From: Enterobacter asburiae
Lineage (GTDB): Bacteria; Pseudomonadota; Gammaproteobacteria; Enterobacterales; Enterobacteriaceae
Reading direction: 5' to 3'
NCBI GenBank assembly: GCA_011754535.1
Contig: JAAQVN010000001.1
Span: 4,650,001 to 4,714,000 of the forward strand
DNA: 64,000 nucleotides
Made by a program: the position numbers and the translations under genes. The number at the start of each line of letters is the position of its first letter. The first letter of the stretch is position 1. The notes beneath the pieces were generated by a model, which ran no database searches, was not told the origin of the DNA, and saw only the letters and a list, made by a program, of their open reading frames with translations. This document shows positions 30,768 through 44,677 of this stretch, piece by piece.

Positions 30768-32410
30768 GATAATTTCTCCAGCATTTGTGAGTTACTGGCA
30801 CCGGGCGGTACCAACGGCCAGACGTTCTCAAGCTCGTCGATTGAGACATGAAGCAGGTATGGCCCTTCGCTTGAAAGCATGGTGTCGAGTGCCGCTTCAA
30901 CCTGGTCTTTACGGGTGATGTGCTGACCAGGAATGCCGAAGGCGCTGGCCAGAGTGAGGAAATCGGGGTTATCGGTCAGGGTTGTTTCGCTGTAACGCTC
31001 CTGGAAAAACAGCTGTTGCCACTGGCGAACCATCCCTAAACGCTGGTTATCGAGCAAGACGATCTTCAGCGGTAACTGCTTGCGCTTCACGGTGCCCAAC
31101 TCCTGAACGTTCATCATGAAGGAGCCGTCACCGGAGATACAGATAACGGTATCGTTCGGGCGGGCTACCTGTGCGCCTACGGCTGCCGGCAGGCCAAACC
31201 CCATGGTGCCTAAGCCGCTGGAGGTGATGAAGTTTTCCGGGCGGGTGTAGGTCATGTGTTGTGCGGACCACATCTGATGCTGTCCCACATCCGTTGTCAC
31301 CACGCTGTCTGCCGGCTTACGGTCGGAGAGCTGTTTCAAGAGCAGCGGCGCGTAGATGGCCTCTCCGGGATGGTCGTAACGCCAGGCGTGCTCGGCGCGC
31401 ATGTCTGCGGTGTGCTGACGCCATGCATTGATATCCAGCGGCTGCTGCAATGCCGGTAACAGCGCGTTGAGATCGCCCTGCAGCGCGATATGCGCCTGAC
31501 GCAGCTTGTTCATCTCCGCCGGGTCGATATCCATATGAATAACTTTGGCATTCGGTGCGAAGGTATTGAGCTTGCCGGTGACGCGGTCGTCGAAACGAGC
31601 CCCCACGGCAATGAGCAGATCGCACTCCTGCACCGCCAGGTTTGCCGCCTTGGTGCCATGCATTCCCAGCATGCCGAGGTAGTACGGGTAGTCCGCGTCG
31701 ACTGCGCCCAGACCTTTCAGCGTGCAGGTAGCGGGCATCTGCGTCACCGCGATAAATTCGCGCAGGGCAGGAACGGCCTGCGCCATGCCTACACCACCGC
31801 CGACATAGAGCATCGGCTGTTTCGCCTGCGCCATCATCTGACGCGCCTCTTCAACGTCTGCATGCGGGAATGCTTCGTTGCTTTCAACGGTAGAGAAGTG
31901 CGGCTCCAGATCGCCGAGTGCAACCTGAATATCTTTCGGGATATCCACCAGAACCGGGCCAGGACGGCCAGAACTGGCGACCTCGAACGCTTCGGCCATC
32001 ACGCGAGGCAGCTCTTCGAGAGATTGAACGAGGAAGCTGTGCTTGGTGCAGGCCAGCGATAAGCCGAGGACGTCGACTTCCTGAAAGGCATCGGTACCAA
32101 TGAACGGAGAGGCTACCTGACCGGTAATCGCCACGACGGGGACGGAATCGAGCAGCGCATCAGCCAGGCCGGTGATCAGGTTCGTTGCACCCGGACCTGA
32201 GGTCGCCATGCACACGCCTGTTTTACCTGTCGCACGGGCATAGCCAATGGCTGCCATCGCTGCGCCCTGCTCGTGTCGGCACAAGAGGTGTTCCACGCCG
32301 CCGTCATACAGTGCATCGTAAATCGGCATAATTGCGCCACCCGGATAACCGAATACTGTCTCGACTCCCTGCGCGCGCAACGCATGTACTACCCATTGTG
32401 CCCCATTCAT
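30764..32410 (-). CDS. ilvG: IlvG: acetohydroxyacid synthase II, catalytic subunit, intact
   Basis: 548 residues with no frameshift, unlike E. coli K-12 where ilvG is broken and the strain is valine-sensitive. ThDP-dependent: the catalytic glutamate lies in the N-terminal domain ([16 protein letters not shown], near residue 47), and the ThDP/Mg motif [12 protein letters not shown] lies near residue 428. The enzyme makes acetolactate and acetohydroxybutyrate from pyruvate and 2-oxobutyrate. First enzyme gene of the attenuated operon, 139 bases from the end of ilvL. Confidence 0.97.
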   Translation of the reverse strand: MNGAQWVVHALRAQGVETVFGYPGGAIMPIYDALYDGGVEHLLCRHEQGAAMAAIGYARATGKTGVCMATSGPGATNLITGLADALLDSVPVVAITGQVASPFIGTDAFQEVDVLGLSLACTKHSFLVQSLEELPRVMAEAFEVASSGRPGPVLVDIPKDIQVALGDLEPHFSTVESNEAFPHADVEEARQMMAQAKQPMLYVGGGVGMAQAVPALREFIAVTQMPATCTLKGLGAVDADYPYYLGMLGMHGTKAANLAVQECDLLIAVGARFDDRVTGKLNTFAPNAKVIHMDIDPAEMNKLRQAHIALQGDLNALLPALQQPLDINAWRQHTADMRAEHAWRYDHPGEAIYAPLLLKQLSDRKPADSVVTTDVGQHQMWSAQHMTYTRPENFITSSGLGTMGFGLPAAVGAQVARPNDTVICISGDGSFMMNVQELGTVKRKQLPLKIVLLDNQRLGMVRQWQQLFFQERYSETTLTDNPDFLTLASAFGIPGQHITRKDQVEAALDTMLSSEGPYLLHVSIDELENVWPLVPPGASNSQMLEKLS

Positions 32411-32493
32411 AGTTAGTTCCCCGTCATAAATCTGGAGAAACAGAATTTTATGCTAGTGTTCATTCTCTGCTCCTCGTTTAAGTTTTTTAGTCA

Positions 32494-32526
32494 TAAAAAA
32501 ACCCCCGGACCTTTCGGTGCGGGGGT
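32494..32526 (-). terminator. ilvGMEDA attenuator terminator
   Basis: On the minus strand ACCCCCG-CACC-GAAA-GGTC-CGGGGGT, with stem arms at 32501-32526, is followed by seven T. It lies between the ilvL stop and ilvG. This is the rho-independent terminator that forms when the ribosome moves freely through the leader peptide. Confidence 0.93.
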
Positions 32527-32549
32527 CTTAGTTCGTTAAGGCTTGATTT

Positions 32550-32648
32550 CTAAGCCTTTCCTCGTCCAAGTGCAGCCCCGCACGGTGGGATAATAATCAC
32601 CACCACGCTAATCACGACCAGGCTAATCACTCGTAGAAGGGCTGTCAT
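32550..32648 (-). CDS. ilvL: ilv operon leader peptide
   Basis: A 32-codon peptide, ATG at 32648 and TAG at 32552, apparently identical to the E. coli one. The control codons are rich in Ile, Val and Leu (LLRVISLVVISVVVIII). Shortage of any of these charged tRNAs stalls the ribosome and prevents the attenuator hairpin at 32494-32526, so ilvGMEDA is transcribed. Confidence 0.96.
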   Translation of the reverse strand: MTALLRVISLVVISVVVIIIPPCGAALGRGKA

Positions 32649-32690
32649 TTTCAGTTCTTTTTGCATCTTGTTCGAAGGAATACCTAAAGA

Positions 32691-32718
32691 GTTATCACAG
32701 TTTTTAAATCAAACACAA
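32691..32718 (-). promoter_or_regulatory. Probable ilvL-GMEDA promoter
   Basis: On the minus strand, TTGTGT (32713-32718), 16 bases, and GATAAC (32691-32696) give a plausible sigma-70 promoter about 45 bases upstream of the ilvL ATG, the position of E. coli ilvGp2. The AT-rich stretch beyond (32719-32820) may hold the upstream IHF site known in E. coli. Exact elements are inference. Confidence 0.55.
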
Positions 32719-32826
32719 GATTTATTTATGACGGACTTGGTTAGCCAGCGAATCATTTCTCATGAAGATATTGTTTTATATAGGGAAATTTTGGAATGAA
32801 TTTTTTTCATTTTTTTCCTGACGTTC

Positions 32827-32854
32827 TTAACATCAAAACGGGGGTTTTTATACT
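32827..32854 (+). promoter_or_regulatory. Probable comM promoter
   Basis: TTAACA (32827-32832), a 16-base spacer, and TATACT (32849-32854), about 135 bases before the comM ATG, pointing rightwards away from the ilv promoter. Confidence 0.5.
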
Positions 32855-32989
32855 CTGCGAGGGTGCTTCCACAGTTATGCAATGGTTTCACTGTGCTAGC
32901 AAAATCTCTGAACAGGCAGCGTAAATACACCAAAAGACGCTAAACAGAGAAAACGGGCAATGGCACAGTCACACCAGGAGGTAATACAA

Positions 32990-34510
32990 ATGTCACTGTC
33001 AGTTGTTTATACGCGAGCGGCTCTCGGGGTGAAGGCTCCGCTTATTTCCGTAGAGGTTCATTTGAGTAATGGCCTCCCCGGACTCACGCTTGTTGGGTTA
33101 CCTGAAACCACGGTCAAAGAGGCCAGGGACCGCGTTCGTAGTGCAATAATAAACAGCGGTTATACCTTCCCCGCAAAGAAGATCACCATCAACCTTGCCC
33201 CCGCAGACCTGCCTAAAGAGGGTGGGCGATATGATTTACCTATCGCAATTGCGCTTCTCGCGGCTTCTGAGCAGCTTAATACGACCAGGCTAGGCTCGTA
33301 CGAGTTCGTGGGTGAACTCGCGCTCACAGGCGCATTGAGAGGCGTTCCCGGTGCGATATCGGGAGCGCTGGAAGCAATACGTGCAGGGCGGCAAATCGTT
33401 GTGGCCAATGAAAACGCATCAGAAGTGAGTCTTATTGCAGAAAAGGGATGCCTCATCGCAGGGCATCTCCAGGAAGTGTGCGCCTGGCTGGAGGGCCGGC
33501 ACGAACTGTCCGAGCCGGAAGAGTGTGACGAGGCTATAGCGGATGCGCCAGAAGACCTCAGCGAGATCATGGGACAAGAGCAAGGGAAACGGGCGCTGGA
33601 GATTACGGCAGCGGGTGGTCACAATCTTCTGCTGATTGGCCCGCCGGGTACGGGCAAAACCATGCTGGCAAGCAGGCTGAGCGGGTTGCTCCCGCCGCTT
33701 AATAACCATGAAGCGCTGGAAAGCGCTGCCATCTATAGCCTTATCAGTTCAACGTCGTTGCATAAACAGTGGCGCCGCCGTCCTTTTCGTTCCCCGCATC
33801 ATAGCGCTTCGCTGACGGCAATGGTCGGCGGTGGGTCTATTCCGGGGCCGGGTGAGATCTCACTGGCACACAATGGCATTCTGTTCCTCGATGAGCTGCC
33901 TGAATTTGAGCGGCGCGTGCTGGATGCACTGAGGGAGCCCATTGAATCCGGTGAGATACATATCTCACGCACGCGAGCCAAAATAAGCTATCCCGCCCAG
34001 TTTCAGCTTGTCGCAGCGATGAATCCCAGCCCGACGGGTCACTACCAGGGAAACCATAACCGCTGTACGCCAGAGCAAACGCTGCGCTATCTGGGAAAGC
34101 TTTCCGGCCCGTTCCTCGATCGTTTCGATTTATCACTGGAAATCCCCCTTCCGCCGCCGGGCCTGCTAAGGCAGACGCGTACACAGGGTGAAAGCTCAGC
34201 GACTGTACGCGAGCGGGTTATCGCGGCGCAGGCACGGCAGTACGCTCGACAAAACAGACTGAATGCACGGCTGGATAATGCCGGGATCCGACAGTTTTGT
34301 TCTCTTAACGCTGAAGATGCGGGATGGCTGGAAGAGACGCTGACGCGCTTTGGGCTTTCCATACGTGCGTGGCAGCGCTTGTTAAAAGTAGCCAGAACCA
34401 TTGCTGACGTGGAGGGCTGTACTGGCATTGAGAGGAAACATTTGCAGGAAGCGTTGAGCTATCGGGCGATCGATCGTTTGCTTTTGCATCTACAAAAGTT
34501 ACTGGCATAA
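32990..34510 (+). CDS. comM: ComM (YifB): hexameric branch-migration helicase
   Basis: 506 residues from the ATG at 32990, which follows a strong ribosome site (AGGAGGT) by 8 bases; an earlier in-frame ATG at 32960 lacks one. Mg-chelatase-like AAA+ protein: an N-terminal Lon-like domain (GLPGLTLVGLPETTVKEARDR), Walker A GPPGTGKTMLAS near residue 220, Walker B ILFLDELPEFERR near 300, and a C-terminal chelatase domain. In Vibrio ComM extends D-loops during natural transformation; the enteric role is unknown, though the gene is conserved. Monocistronic, ending in a two-way terminator shared with maoP. Confidence 0.95.
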   Translation: MSLSVVYTRAALGVKAPLISVEVHLSNGLPGLTLVGLPETTVKEARDRVRSAIINSGYTFPAKKITINLAPADLPKEGGRYDLPIAIALLAASEQLNTTRLGSYEFVGELALTGALRGVPGAISGALEAIRAGRQIVVANENASEVSLIAEKGCLIAGHLQEVCAWLEGRHELSEPEECDEAIADAPEDLSEIMGQEQGKRALEITAAGGHNLLLIGPPGTGKTMLASRLSGLLPPLNNHEALESAAIYSLISSTSLHKQWRRRPFRSPHHSASLTAMVGGGSIPGPGEISLAHNGILFLDELPEFERRVLDALREPIESGEIHISRTRAKISYPAQFQLVAAMNPSPTGHYQGNHNRCTPEQTLRYLGKLSGPFLDRFDLSLEIPLPPPGLLRQTRTQGESSATVRERVIAAQARQYARQNRLNARLDNAGIRQFCSLNAEDAGWLEETLTRFGLSIRAWQRLLKVARTIADVEGCTGIERKHLQEALSYRAIDRLLLHLQKLLA

Positions 34511-34533
34511 AAAAGGGGCCGTAGCCCCTTTTT
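34511..34533. terminator. Bidirectional terminator between comM and maoP
   Basis: Stem GGGGC / GCCCC with loop CGTA, flanked by an A run on the left and a T run on the right, so it can terminate comM on the plus strand and maoP on the minus strand. It begins directly after the comM stop. Confidence 0.9.
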
Positions 34534-34534
34534 C

Positions 34535-34873
34535 TTAATCGTCAGACTCGGTGTAGTCTTCTGCACCTTCCATCTGCGGTTTACCGCCAGACAGCGTATG
34601 GAAACGTTTTGGACGCTTAATGCGAGCCATGTACTTGATCCATACACGTTCTGCTTCAGACTGCGGCTCACGCTCACCACGGCACACCGAGACAAACTGC
34701 TTTTCATCTTCGGTTGCAGGCTCACGTTTACCCAGATCCAGCTCGTTAAAGGCATAACCATGACGCTCAAGCAGCTGCGCCTCTTTGATGGTGAAATCGC
34801 CGTGACGAGAGAACCCGCGCGGATAATGTTTATTGTCGAAAAAACGATTAGTCGTCGTAAAGCTTTCCGCCAT
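34535..34873 (-). CDS. maoP: MaoP (YifE): Ori macrodomain organiser
   Basis: 112 residues, the E. coli length, DUF413 family. The N-terminus is [22 protein letters not shown] and the C-terminus is acidic ([12 protein letters not shown]). In E. coli MaoP acts with the nearby maoS site to constrain long-range mobility of the Ori macrodomain; its presence goes with Dam methylation and the mukBEF/seqA gene set of this bacterial group. It converges on comM and is divergent from hdfR. Confidence 0.95.
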   Translation of the reverse strand: MAESFTTTNRFFDNKHYPRGFSRHGDFTIKEAQLLERHGYAFNELDLGKREPATEDEKQFVSVCRGEREPQSEAERVWIKYMARIKRPKRFHTLSGGKPQMEGAEDYTESDD

Positions 34874-34907
34874 CCTACACGCTCCTAATTCTTTGGCCGA
34901 GCTATTT

Positions 34908-34924
34908 ATGGCGCGGAGTATTAG
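34908..34924. promoter_or_regulatory. Candidate maoS site
   Basis: The 17-bp sequence ATGGCGCGGAGTATTAG lies in the maoP-hdfR intergenic region, where the 17-bp maoS target is found in E. coli. The length and place fit, and the sequence agrees with my memory of maoS, but I cannot confirm it letter for letter. Confidence 0.5.
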
Positions 34925-34991
34925 TTACGCTTGACAGAGTGTAAAACAAAACATTTAAATCATAACGACAAATTATTTTGCGGAGAAAGAT

Positions 34992-35813
34992 GTGGATACG
35001 GAATTGCTAAAAACTTTCCTTGAAGTGAGCAGAACGCGCCACTTCGGGCGAGCAGCTGAAGCCCTTTACCTGACGCAGTCAGCAGTCAGTTTTCGTATTC
35101 GACAGCTGGAAAATCAACTGGGTGTGAATCTTTTTACCCGTCACCGCAACAACATCCGTTTAACGCCCGCCGGTGAGAAACTGCTCCCGTATGCCGAAAC
35201 GCTGATGAACACATGGCAGGCAGCACGCAAAGAGGTTGCCCATACGTCGAGGCACAATGAATTCTCAATAGGGGCCAGCGCGTCTCTGTGGGAATGTATG
35301 CTCAGTCAGTGGCTTACCCGGCTATATCACTCCCATGGCCATTTGCAATTTGAAGCCCGAATTGCGCAACGTCAGTCGCTGGTTAAGCAACTTCATGAGC
35401 GCCAGCTTGATCTTCTGATCACAACTGAAGCCCCCAAGATGGACGAATTTAGCAGCCAGATTGTGGGGCAGTTTGGTCTGGCGCTTTATGCCTCTGAGCC
35501 TTCGATGATGAAAGCAGACCTGACCTATTTACGCCTGGAATGGGGGCCAGATTTTCAACAGCATGAGACGGGATTGATTGCTCCTGATGATGTTCCACAG
35601 CTAACAACCAGTTCTGCCGAGATTGCCTGTCAGCAACTTCCCCTGTTGAAGGGTTGCACCTGGTTACCCGTTCGTTGGGCAGACACCAGGCCTGGATTGC
35701 ATACCGTGGTGGATTCCACCACCCTTTCGCGACCACTATATGCAATTTGGCTGCAAAACAGTGATAAGCAATCGCAGATAAAAGATCTATTAAAAATCAA
35801 TGTAATGGATTAA
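34992..35813 (+). CDS. hdfR: HdfR: LysR-type regulator
   Basis: 273 residues with a GTG start at 34992, preceded by GGAGAAAGA. The N-terminal winged helix is typical ([32 protein letters not shown]), followed by a divergent effector domain. In E. coli HdfR is an H-NS-repressed regulator that lowers flhDC expression and acts on gltBD. It is divergent from maoP and ends in a hairpin terminator just before the rRNA operon's end, as on the right flank of E. coli rrnC. Confidence 0.93.
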   Translation: MDTELLKTFLEVSRTRHFGRAAEALYLTQSAVSFRIRQLENQLGVNLFTRHRNNIRLTPAGEKLLPYAETLMNTWQAARKEVAHTSRHNEFSIGASASLWECMLSQWLTRLYHSHGHLQFEARIAQRQSLVKQLHERQLDLLITTEAPKMDEFSSQIVGQFGLALYASEPSMMKADLTYLRLEWGPDFQQHETGLIAPDDVPQLTTSSAEIACQQLPLLKGCTWLPVRWADTRPGLHTVVDSTTLSRPLYAIWLQNSDKQSQIKDLLKINVMD

Positions 35814-35820
35814 TGATGAG

Positions 35821-35846
35821 GCCAGCAGAGATGCTGGCTGCATTTT
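35821..35846 (+). terminator. Intrinsic terminator after hdfR
   Basis: Perfect 7-bp stem GCCAGCA / TGCTGGC with GAGA loop, then TGCATTTT, 8 bases after the hdfR stop. Confidence 0.8.
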
Positions 35847-35875
35847 AGAATGCGGAAATTTTCCCGAATTTCAGG

Positions 35876-35907
35876 CAAAAAAAAATCCTTTGCCGAAGCA
35901 AAGGATT
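35876..35907 (-). terminator. Terminator of the rRNA operon
   Basis: A 10-bp stem (AATCCTTTGC / GCAAAGGATT) with loop CGAA, followed on the minus strand by a long U run. It lies 5 bases beyond the CCA of the tryptophan tRNA and ends the rrn transcript. Confidence 0.92.
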
Positions 35908-35912
35908 CTATA

Positions 35913-35988
35913 TGGCAGGGGCGGAGAGACTCGAACTCGCGACACCCGGTTTTGGAGACCGGTGCTCTACCAACTGAGCTACGCCCCT
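35913..35988 (-). tRNA. trpT: tRNA-Trp (anticodon CCA)
   Basis: 76 nt, starting AGGGGCGTAGCTCAGTTGG, anticodon loop CTCCAAA, ending CGCCCCTGCCA. Last gene of the rRNA operon, distal to 5S and tRNA-Asp, as in E. coli rrnC. Confidence 0.97.
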
Positions 35989-36002
35989 AAAGTTTTTTGC
36001 CA

Positions 36003-36030
36003 TTAAGCCTGCCATCACTGGCAGGCTTAA
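36003..36030. repeat. Long palindrome between tRNA-Asp and tRNA-Trp
   Basis: A perfect 12-bp stem (TTAAGCCTGCCA / TGGCAGGCTTAA) with a TCAC loop lies in the 54-base spacer between the two tRNA genes. No U run follows, so a role in processing of the tRNA transcript is more likely than termination. Confidence 0.6.
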
Positions 36031-36042
36031 TGTCTTAATAAG

Positions 36043-36119
36043 TGGCGGAACGGACGGGACTCGAACCCGCGACCCCCTGCGTGACAGGCAGGTATTCTAA
36101 CCGACTGAACTACCGCTCC
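36043..36119 (-). tRNA. aspT: tRNA-Asp (anticodon GTC)
   Basis: 77 nt, starting GGAGCGGTAGTTCAGTCGG, anticodon in CTGTCAC, ending CGTTCCGCCA. Lies 54 bases distal to 5S rRNA. Confidence 0.97.
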
Positions 36120-36173
36120 ACCGAAGACTGCTTGTAACCACCGGATTAATGCACCGGCTTACTACTAAATTTG

Positions 36174-36293
36174 ATGCCTGGCAGTTCCCTACTCTCACAT
36201 GGGGAGACCCCACACTACCATCGGCGCTACGGCGTTTCACTTCTGAGTTCGGCATGGGGTCAGGTGGGACCACCGCGCTAAAGCCGCCAGGCA
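36174..36293 (-). rRNA. rrf: 5S ribosomal RNA
   Basis: 120 nt on the minus strand, starting TGCCTGGCGGC and ending CTGCCAGGCAT, the E. coli length and ends. It lies 67 bases after 23S. Bases 36120-36173 hold only spacer. Confidence 0.97.
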
Positions 36294-36360
36294 AATTCTG
36301 TTAATCTGTATCAAGGCTGAAAATCTTCTGTCTCTTCCGCCAAAACACCTTCGGCGTTGT

Positions 36361-39264
<2,904 letters not shown>

Positions 39265-39434
39265 TCACAACCCGAAGATGTTTCACTTCTGATTGCGAAA
39301 ATTTGAGAGACTCGAACACACATAACATGTGTGTCGTTTCAATTTTCAGCTTGATCCAGATTTTTAAAGAGCAAAACTTCGCAGTGCACCTTTTCAGGTT
39401 CACTCTGAAGTTTTCTTGTGTTCGCAGTAAAAGA

Positions 39435-39510
39435 TGGTGGAGCTATGCGGGATCGAACCGCAGACCTCCTGCGTGCAAAGCAGGCGCTCTCCCAGCTGAG
39501 CTATAGCCCC
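39435..39510 (-). tRNA. tRNA-Ala (anticodon TGC), spacer
   Basis: 76 nt, starting GGGGCTATAGCTCAGCTGG, anticodon TGC in CTTTGCACG, ending ATAGCTCCACCA. Lies in the 16S-23S spacer, downstream of tRNA-Ile. Confidence 0.97.
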
Positions 39511-39618
39511 ATCGTATTACAAATCTCTGTACCGGTAATTTTTCCTGAGACAAGGCGTGGAAACGCGAATCATACATCAGTATGTGAGCGTTGCCGCAAC
39601 GCAGTATCAGGGAAAATT

Positions 39619-39695
<77 letters not shown>

Positions 39696-39764
39696 GCAGA
39701 GATTTTTACTGCTGTTTTTCATCAGACAATCTGTGTGAGCACTGCAAAGGCAGGTTCTTTAAGG

Positions 39765-41304
<1,540 letters not shown>

Positions 41305-41434
41305 AAGTTTGATGCTCGTGAATTAAACTTCGTAATGAATTACGCATGTTCACTCAGAGACTTGGTATTCATTTTTCGTCTTGCGACGTTAAGAATCCAT
41401 GTCACTTTGAGTGCCCACACAGATTGTCTGATAA

Positions 41435-41448
41435 ATTGTTAAAGAGCA
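41435..41448 (-). promoter_or_regulatory. boxA antitermination element of the rrn leader
   Basis: TGCTCTTTAACAAT on the minus strand, the conserved boxA where NusB-NusE assemble, about 130 bases before the 16S 5' end. Confidence 0.9.
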
Positions 41449-41488
41449 GTTGCAACGCGGCTTTCAGCTCACCGTTGCGAGGTCCCGT

Positions 41489-41516
41489 ATATTACGTTTT
41501 CCTCATTCAGAGTCAA
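41489..41516 (-). promoter_or_regulatory. rrn promoter P2
   Basis: -35 TTGACT (41511-41516), 16-base spacer, -10 TAATAT (41489-41494) on the minus strand, the usual place for the weaker constitutive P2. Confidence 0.85.
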
Positions 41517-41608
41517 GCGATTATTTTCACTTTTCTCTGTTGGCGTTCATCTCTGAACCCCGCTAACCCGGCGGCTTGCAAGCCGTTGTTCCGTGTCAGT
41601 GGAGGCGC

Positions 41609-41660
41609 ATTATAGGGAGTTCTCAGACGTTGACAACCCCTCTTTTAAAAAAAACTTTCA
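41609..41660 (-). promoter_or_regulatory. rrn promoter P1 with UP element
   Basis: -35 TTGTCA (41631-41636), 16-base spacer, consensus -10 TATAAT (41609-41614), and discriminator GCGCC, very close to E. coli rrnB P1. An A/T-rich UP element (AAAGTTTTTTTTAAAAGAGG) lies just upstream (41637-41660). This is the growth-rate and ppGpp-controlled promoter. Further Fis sites would lie in or beyond the end of murI. Confidence 0.92.
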
Positions 41661-41687
41661 ACCGTCTCTTTTTTGCTCAAAACCGTG

Positions 41688-42539
41688 CTACAGCGCCAGT
41701 TTTTCGAGCGTTTCAAAGCCATAACGGCGTAAAACGGGTAAAAGTTGCTCAGTCTCTTTCGTAATGGCCATGCAAAACGCGATATTCGCATCGGTAGATT
41801 TCGCATCCGGCGCTTCATGCTCCAGCAGCCAGGCCGTACGACGGGCGATTGCCGCACCGGAATCCACTAGGCGCGTCCCCTCCGGAAGCACTTCTAATAG
41901 CTCTTCCTGCAATAGCGGAAAGTGGGTGCAGCCCAGCACAACCGTATCCGGTGGTTCGGGCATACGCAGCCACGGACGAAGAATACGACGCAGCTCTTCA
42001 AGCGATACCGTCTCGCCGTGCAGTTTCGCTTCCGCCATCTCCACCAGCTCTGCGGAGCCAAGCATTGCAATCTGGCATTCGTTAGCAAAACGGTCGATCA
42101 GCTCGCGGGTATAAGGACGCTTCACCGTGCCACGCGTGGCCAGTAACCCTACGATGCCGTTAGCCGTGAGGCGCGCGGCAGGCTTTATGGCAGGAACAAC
42201 GCCCACAACCGGGAACTGGAATTTTTCACGCAGGGCAGGAAGGGAAACGGTGCTCGCCGTATTACAGGCAATGACCGCCAGCGAAAGGGGATAGCGCTTT
42301 TGTACCGCGGTGACGATTTCAACCACACGCTCAACGATAAAGTCTTCACTCTTTTCCCCATACGGGAAAGCGACGTTATCGAAGGCGTAGATGTAATGGA
42401 GATCCGGCAGGAGATGCCGAATCTCATCATAGACCGAAAGCCCACCGACGCCGGAATCAAACACCAGCACGGTGGGACGCGGATTAGAAGGTGTAGCTGC
42501 CAGACAAGGTGTATTCCCGTCCTGCAGTTTGGTAGCCAT
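41688..42539 (-). CDS. murI: MurI: glutamate racemase
   Basis: 283 residues against 285 in E. coli. It makes D-glutamate for peptidoglycan. The two catalytic cysteines lie in [14 protein letters not shown] and [14 protein letters not shown]. The N-terminal extension of about 20 residues before [12 protein letters not shown] is typical of the enteric enzyme, which is activated by UDP-MurNAc-Ala. The gene begins inside btuB: 56 bases overlap, as in E. coli. Its stop lies 51 bases before the P1 -35 box, so rrn control elements may extend into the gene. Confidence 0.97.
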   Translation of the reverse strand: MATKLQDGNTPCLAATPSNPRPTVLVFDSGVGGLSVYDEIRHLLPDLHYIYAFDNVAFPYGEKSEDFIVERVVEIVTAVQKRYPLSLAVIACNTASTVSLPALREKFQFPVVGVVPAIKPAARLTANGIVGLLATRGTVKRPYTRELIDRFANECQIAMLGSAELVEMAEAKLHGETVSLEELRRILRPWLRMPEPPDTVVLGCTHFPLLQEELLEVLPEGTRLVDSGAAIARRTAWLLEHEAPDAKSTDANIAFCMAITKETEQLLPVLRRYGFETLEKLAL

Positions 42540-44331
42540 AAACTGTCTCGTAATCTTTATCGAACAGGTTGGCTATTTTACCACGAACTGTGAGATGTGA
42601 GGTGACAGGATATGAAACTGCGACATCCCAAAGGCTCACACCGCCCATTTTCACTTTCTCTGACGGATAAGAACCAAAATCAGTGTCGTAACGCGTGCCG
42701 AGATAGTGATACGTCAGGCTCCAGTCGAAATCATAGATCTGCGTATCGAGCTGATATTTCACCTGCTGCTTAGCACGACGGTCCAGAAGTTCGTTGGTCG
42801 CTGCGTTGCGGGCATCCACATAGTCGTAGCCAACGGTATGCGTCAACGGACCCGTATCAAATGAAGCTGTCGCCTCCACACCCTTAATGCGTGCTTTGCC
42901 GACGTTGTAATATTGCTGAAGGTTATTATTGAAGTCGATGAGATTTTCAACGTCATTACGATAGCCGGACACGCGCCAGCTCACGCCTGCCGTCAGGCCT
43001 TCAAACGCCCCTTCCCACTGCTTGCTCTCTTCTGGATCAAGATGGTCATTGCCATAGAAGCCATAGAGTTGCCCCAGATTCGGTGCTTTATAGGCCGTGC
43101 CATAAGAAGCAATGAAGCGGTAACCGTCCACGAACTCCCACGCTGCACTGCTTTGCCAGGTGCCGTGGCGACCAAACTGCGAGTTGTCATCGCTGCGAAC
43201 CGCCCCTTCCAGGGTGAAATCACCCAGTTGCTGCAGTCCGGTCAGGTAGACGCCGGTATTACGCAGGTCGTAGCCGTTGGTAACGTAGTTTGTACCCGGC
43301 TCGGTGCTCTGCTTCTGCCAGTCAACGCCCGCGCCAATGTTCCCGTGACCCACATCAACAGAGTTGAGCCACTGAACGTTGTACTGTTTGATTTCATCCA
43401 GTGTGGCCGTTGAATCGTAACGGCCCAAATTTGGATCGTAGTTATAGTCCTTGCTATGGCTATAGCTGGTGAGCAGCTGTGAATGGAAGATGTCACCGTT
43501 GAAGCGTAATCCTGCGTCCCAGGTCTGGCTATAGAGCTGGCGGGTATCGACCAGTACGTCAGGGGTAAATGAACTGTAGTAACCGTCGTAGGCCGTACGG
43601 TTGCTGTAGCCAAAGCCGCGAACAAATCCGCTCCACTGGTCTGAGAATGCGTGATCCAGTGCGCCGTAGAGCGTTTTATTCATAAAGCCGTCGCGATCGG
43701 TCTGGGCAAGGCCGCCATTGTTGCCGTCCGCAACCACATCAAAACCTTTGGTATAAGTGTAATCACCCGCAAGCGTGACGCGCGTGCTGTCGCCCAGCGT
43801 TTGCTGGGTACTGCCGCCATAATTCTGATAGCCGTGCGAGCCTACGCCGGCATTCAGCGTCGTACCATCCTTCGCGCGGGTGGTAATAATGTTGACTACA
43901 CCGCCAATTGCGTCAGAACCGTACACCGCCGAACGCGGTCCACGAACATATTCGATACGCTGCACCAGGGAGATTGGGAACTGGCTGAGATCGGACGACC
44001 CCGTGACGCCCGCCTGGTTAAGGCGGACCCCGTCAACGAGAATCAGCACGTGGCTGGAGTTTGTGCCACGAATAAAGAGAGAAGAGAGTTGCCCCATCCC
44101 GCCATTTTGCGCCGTATCCACGCCAGGCAGGCGACGCATAACGTCCAGCACCGAGGTTGACTGCCAGCGGTCAATATCGGCACGCGTCACCACCGAGGTT
44201 GCTGCCAGAATAGTTTTTTCAGGTTGTTCAAAACGATTTGCCGTCACCACCAACGAGTCAGCGCTATCCTGCGCCCAGCCCGAAAATGCCGTGACGGACA
44301 GCGCCGTCAACAGCGATACTTTTTTAATCAT
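42484..44331 (-). CDS. btuB: BtuB: TonB-dependent vitamin B12 outer membrane receptor
   Basis: 615 residues from the ATG at 44331 (MIKKVSLL); E. coli has 614. A signal peptide ([15 protein letters not shown]) is followed by the TonB box SLVVTANRF near residue 26, then the plug domain ([36 protein letters not shown]), and a 22-strand barrel that ends in the outer-membrane signature phenylalanine (YTLSGSYTF). It imports cobalamin with TonB-ExbBD energy and is also the receptor for phage BF23 and E colicins in E. coli. Expression is controlled by the riboswitch upstream. The 3' end overlaps murI. Confidence 0.97.
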   Translation of the reverse strand: MIKKVSLLTALSVTAFSGWAQDSADSLVVTANRFEQPEKTILAATSVVTRADIDRWQSTSVLDVMRRLPGVDTAQNGGMGQLSSLFIRGTNSSHVLILVDGVRLNQAGVTGSSDLSQFPISLVQRIEYVRGPRSAVYGSDAIGGVVNIITTRAKDGTTLNAGVGSHGYQNYGGSTQQTLGDSTRVTLAGDYTYTKGFDVVADGNNGGLAQTDRDGFMNKTLYGALDHAFSDQWSGFVRGFGYSNRTAYDGYYSSFTPDVLVDTRQLYSQTWDAGLRFNGDIFHSQLLTSYSHSKDYNYDPNLGRYDSTATLDEIKQYNVQWLNSVDVGHGNIGAGVDWQKQSTEPGTNYVTNGYDLRNTGVYLTGLQQLGDFTLEGAVRSDDNSQFGRHGTWQSSAAWEFVDGYRFIASYGTAYKAPNLGQLYGFYGNDHLDPEESKQWEGAFEGLTAGVSWRVSGYRNDVENLIDFNNNLQQYYNVGKARIKGVEATASFDTGPLTHTVGYDYVDARNAATNELLDRRAKQQVKYQLDTQIYDFDWSLTYHYLGTRYDTDFGSYPSEKVKMGGVSLWDVAVSYPVTSHLTVRGKIANLFDKDYETVYGYQTAGREYTLSGSYTF

Positions 44332-44399
44332 TGTTAAAGCATCCACAATATAAGAAGGATGCCGCAGGCCTCATCTATAGCACGCGATGATGAAACCAA

Positions 44400-44562
44400 A
44401 TGCGACGTGATCCCGGCAGGTCTTCGGGCTGGGTGGCGTTATACGGATGAAGACTTCCCATTTTCACAGTGTCTACAGCTCTCATCCCGCCAGTCTTTAC
44501 CGCTGCGCGTCAGCTCCAGATTTTCACTGGATTCCCTTTTCACTCTCAGGAGACCGGAAACA
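44400..44562 (-). promoter_or_regulatory. Cobalamin (adenosylcobalamin) riboswitch of btuB
   Basis: On the minus strand the leader holds the hallmark pieces in order: GGTCTCCTGAGAGTGAAAAGG, GGAATCCAGTGAAAATCTGG, the GCGCAGCGGTAAAGACTGGCG core, and the B12 box AGCCCGAAGACCTGCC (plus-strand near 44415-44430). The remaining 70 bases to the btuB ATG form the expression platform, where ligand binding hides the ribosome site in E. coli. Exact limits are approximate. Confidence 0.95.
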
Positions 44563-44586
44563 GAATGCTACAATTAGACACGTATA

Positions 44587-44624
44587 GATGTCCAGACAGC
44601 TATTGGCCATTAAATCTGGACATC
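44587..44624. promoter_or_regulatory. Inverted repeat between btuB and trmA, possible MetJ-type operator
   Basis: Perfect 10-bp arms GATGTCCAGA / TCTGGACATC with an 18-base loop lie in the divergent btuB-trmA region. The left arm reads AGATGTCC-AGACAGCT, two adjacent octamers that each match the met box AGACGTCT at 6 of 8 positions. A promoter-region operator or a hairpin in the trmA leader are both possible. Confidence 0.45.
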
Positions 44625-44677
44625 CACTGCACAATCCCTACAATCCCCGCGTAATTCTTTATCATTCAGGACGCATC

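Noticed and set aside
32649..32690. A small ilvX-like frame near ilvL.
   Set aside because: I could not find a convincing start, ribosome site and stop that match the short E. coli peptide.
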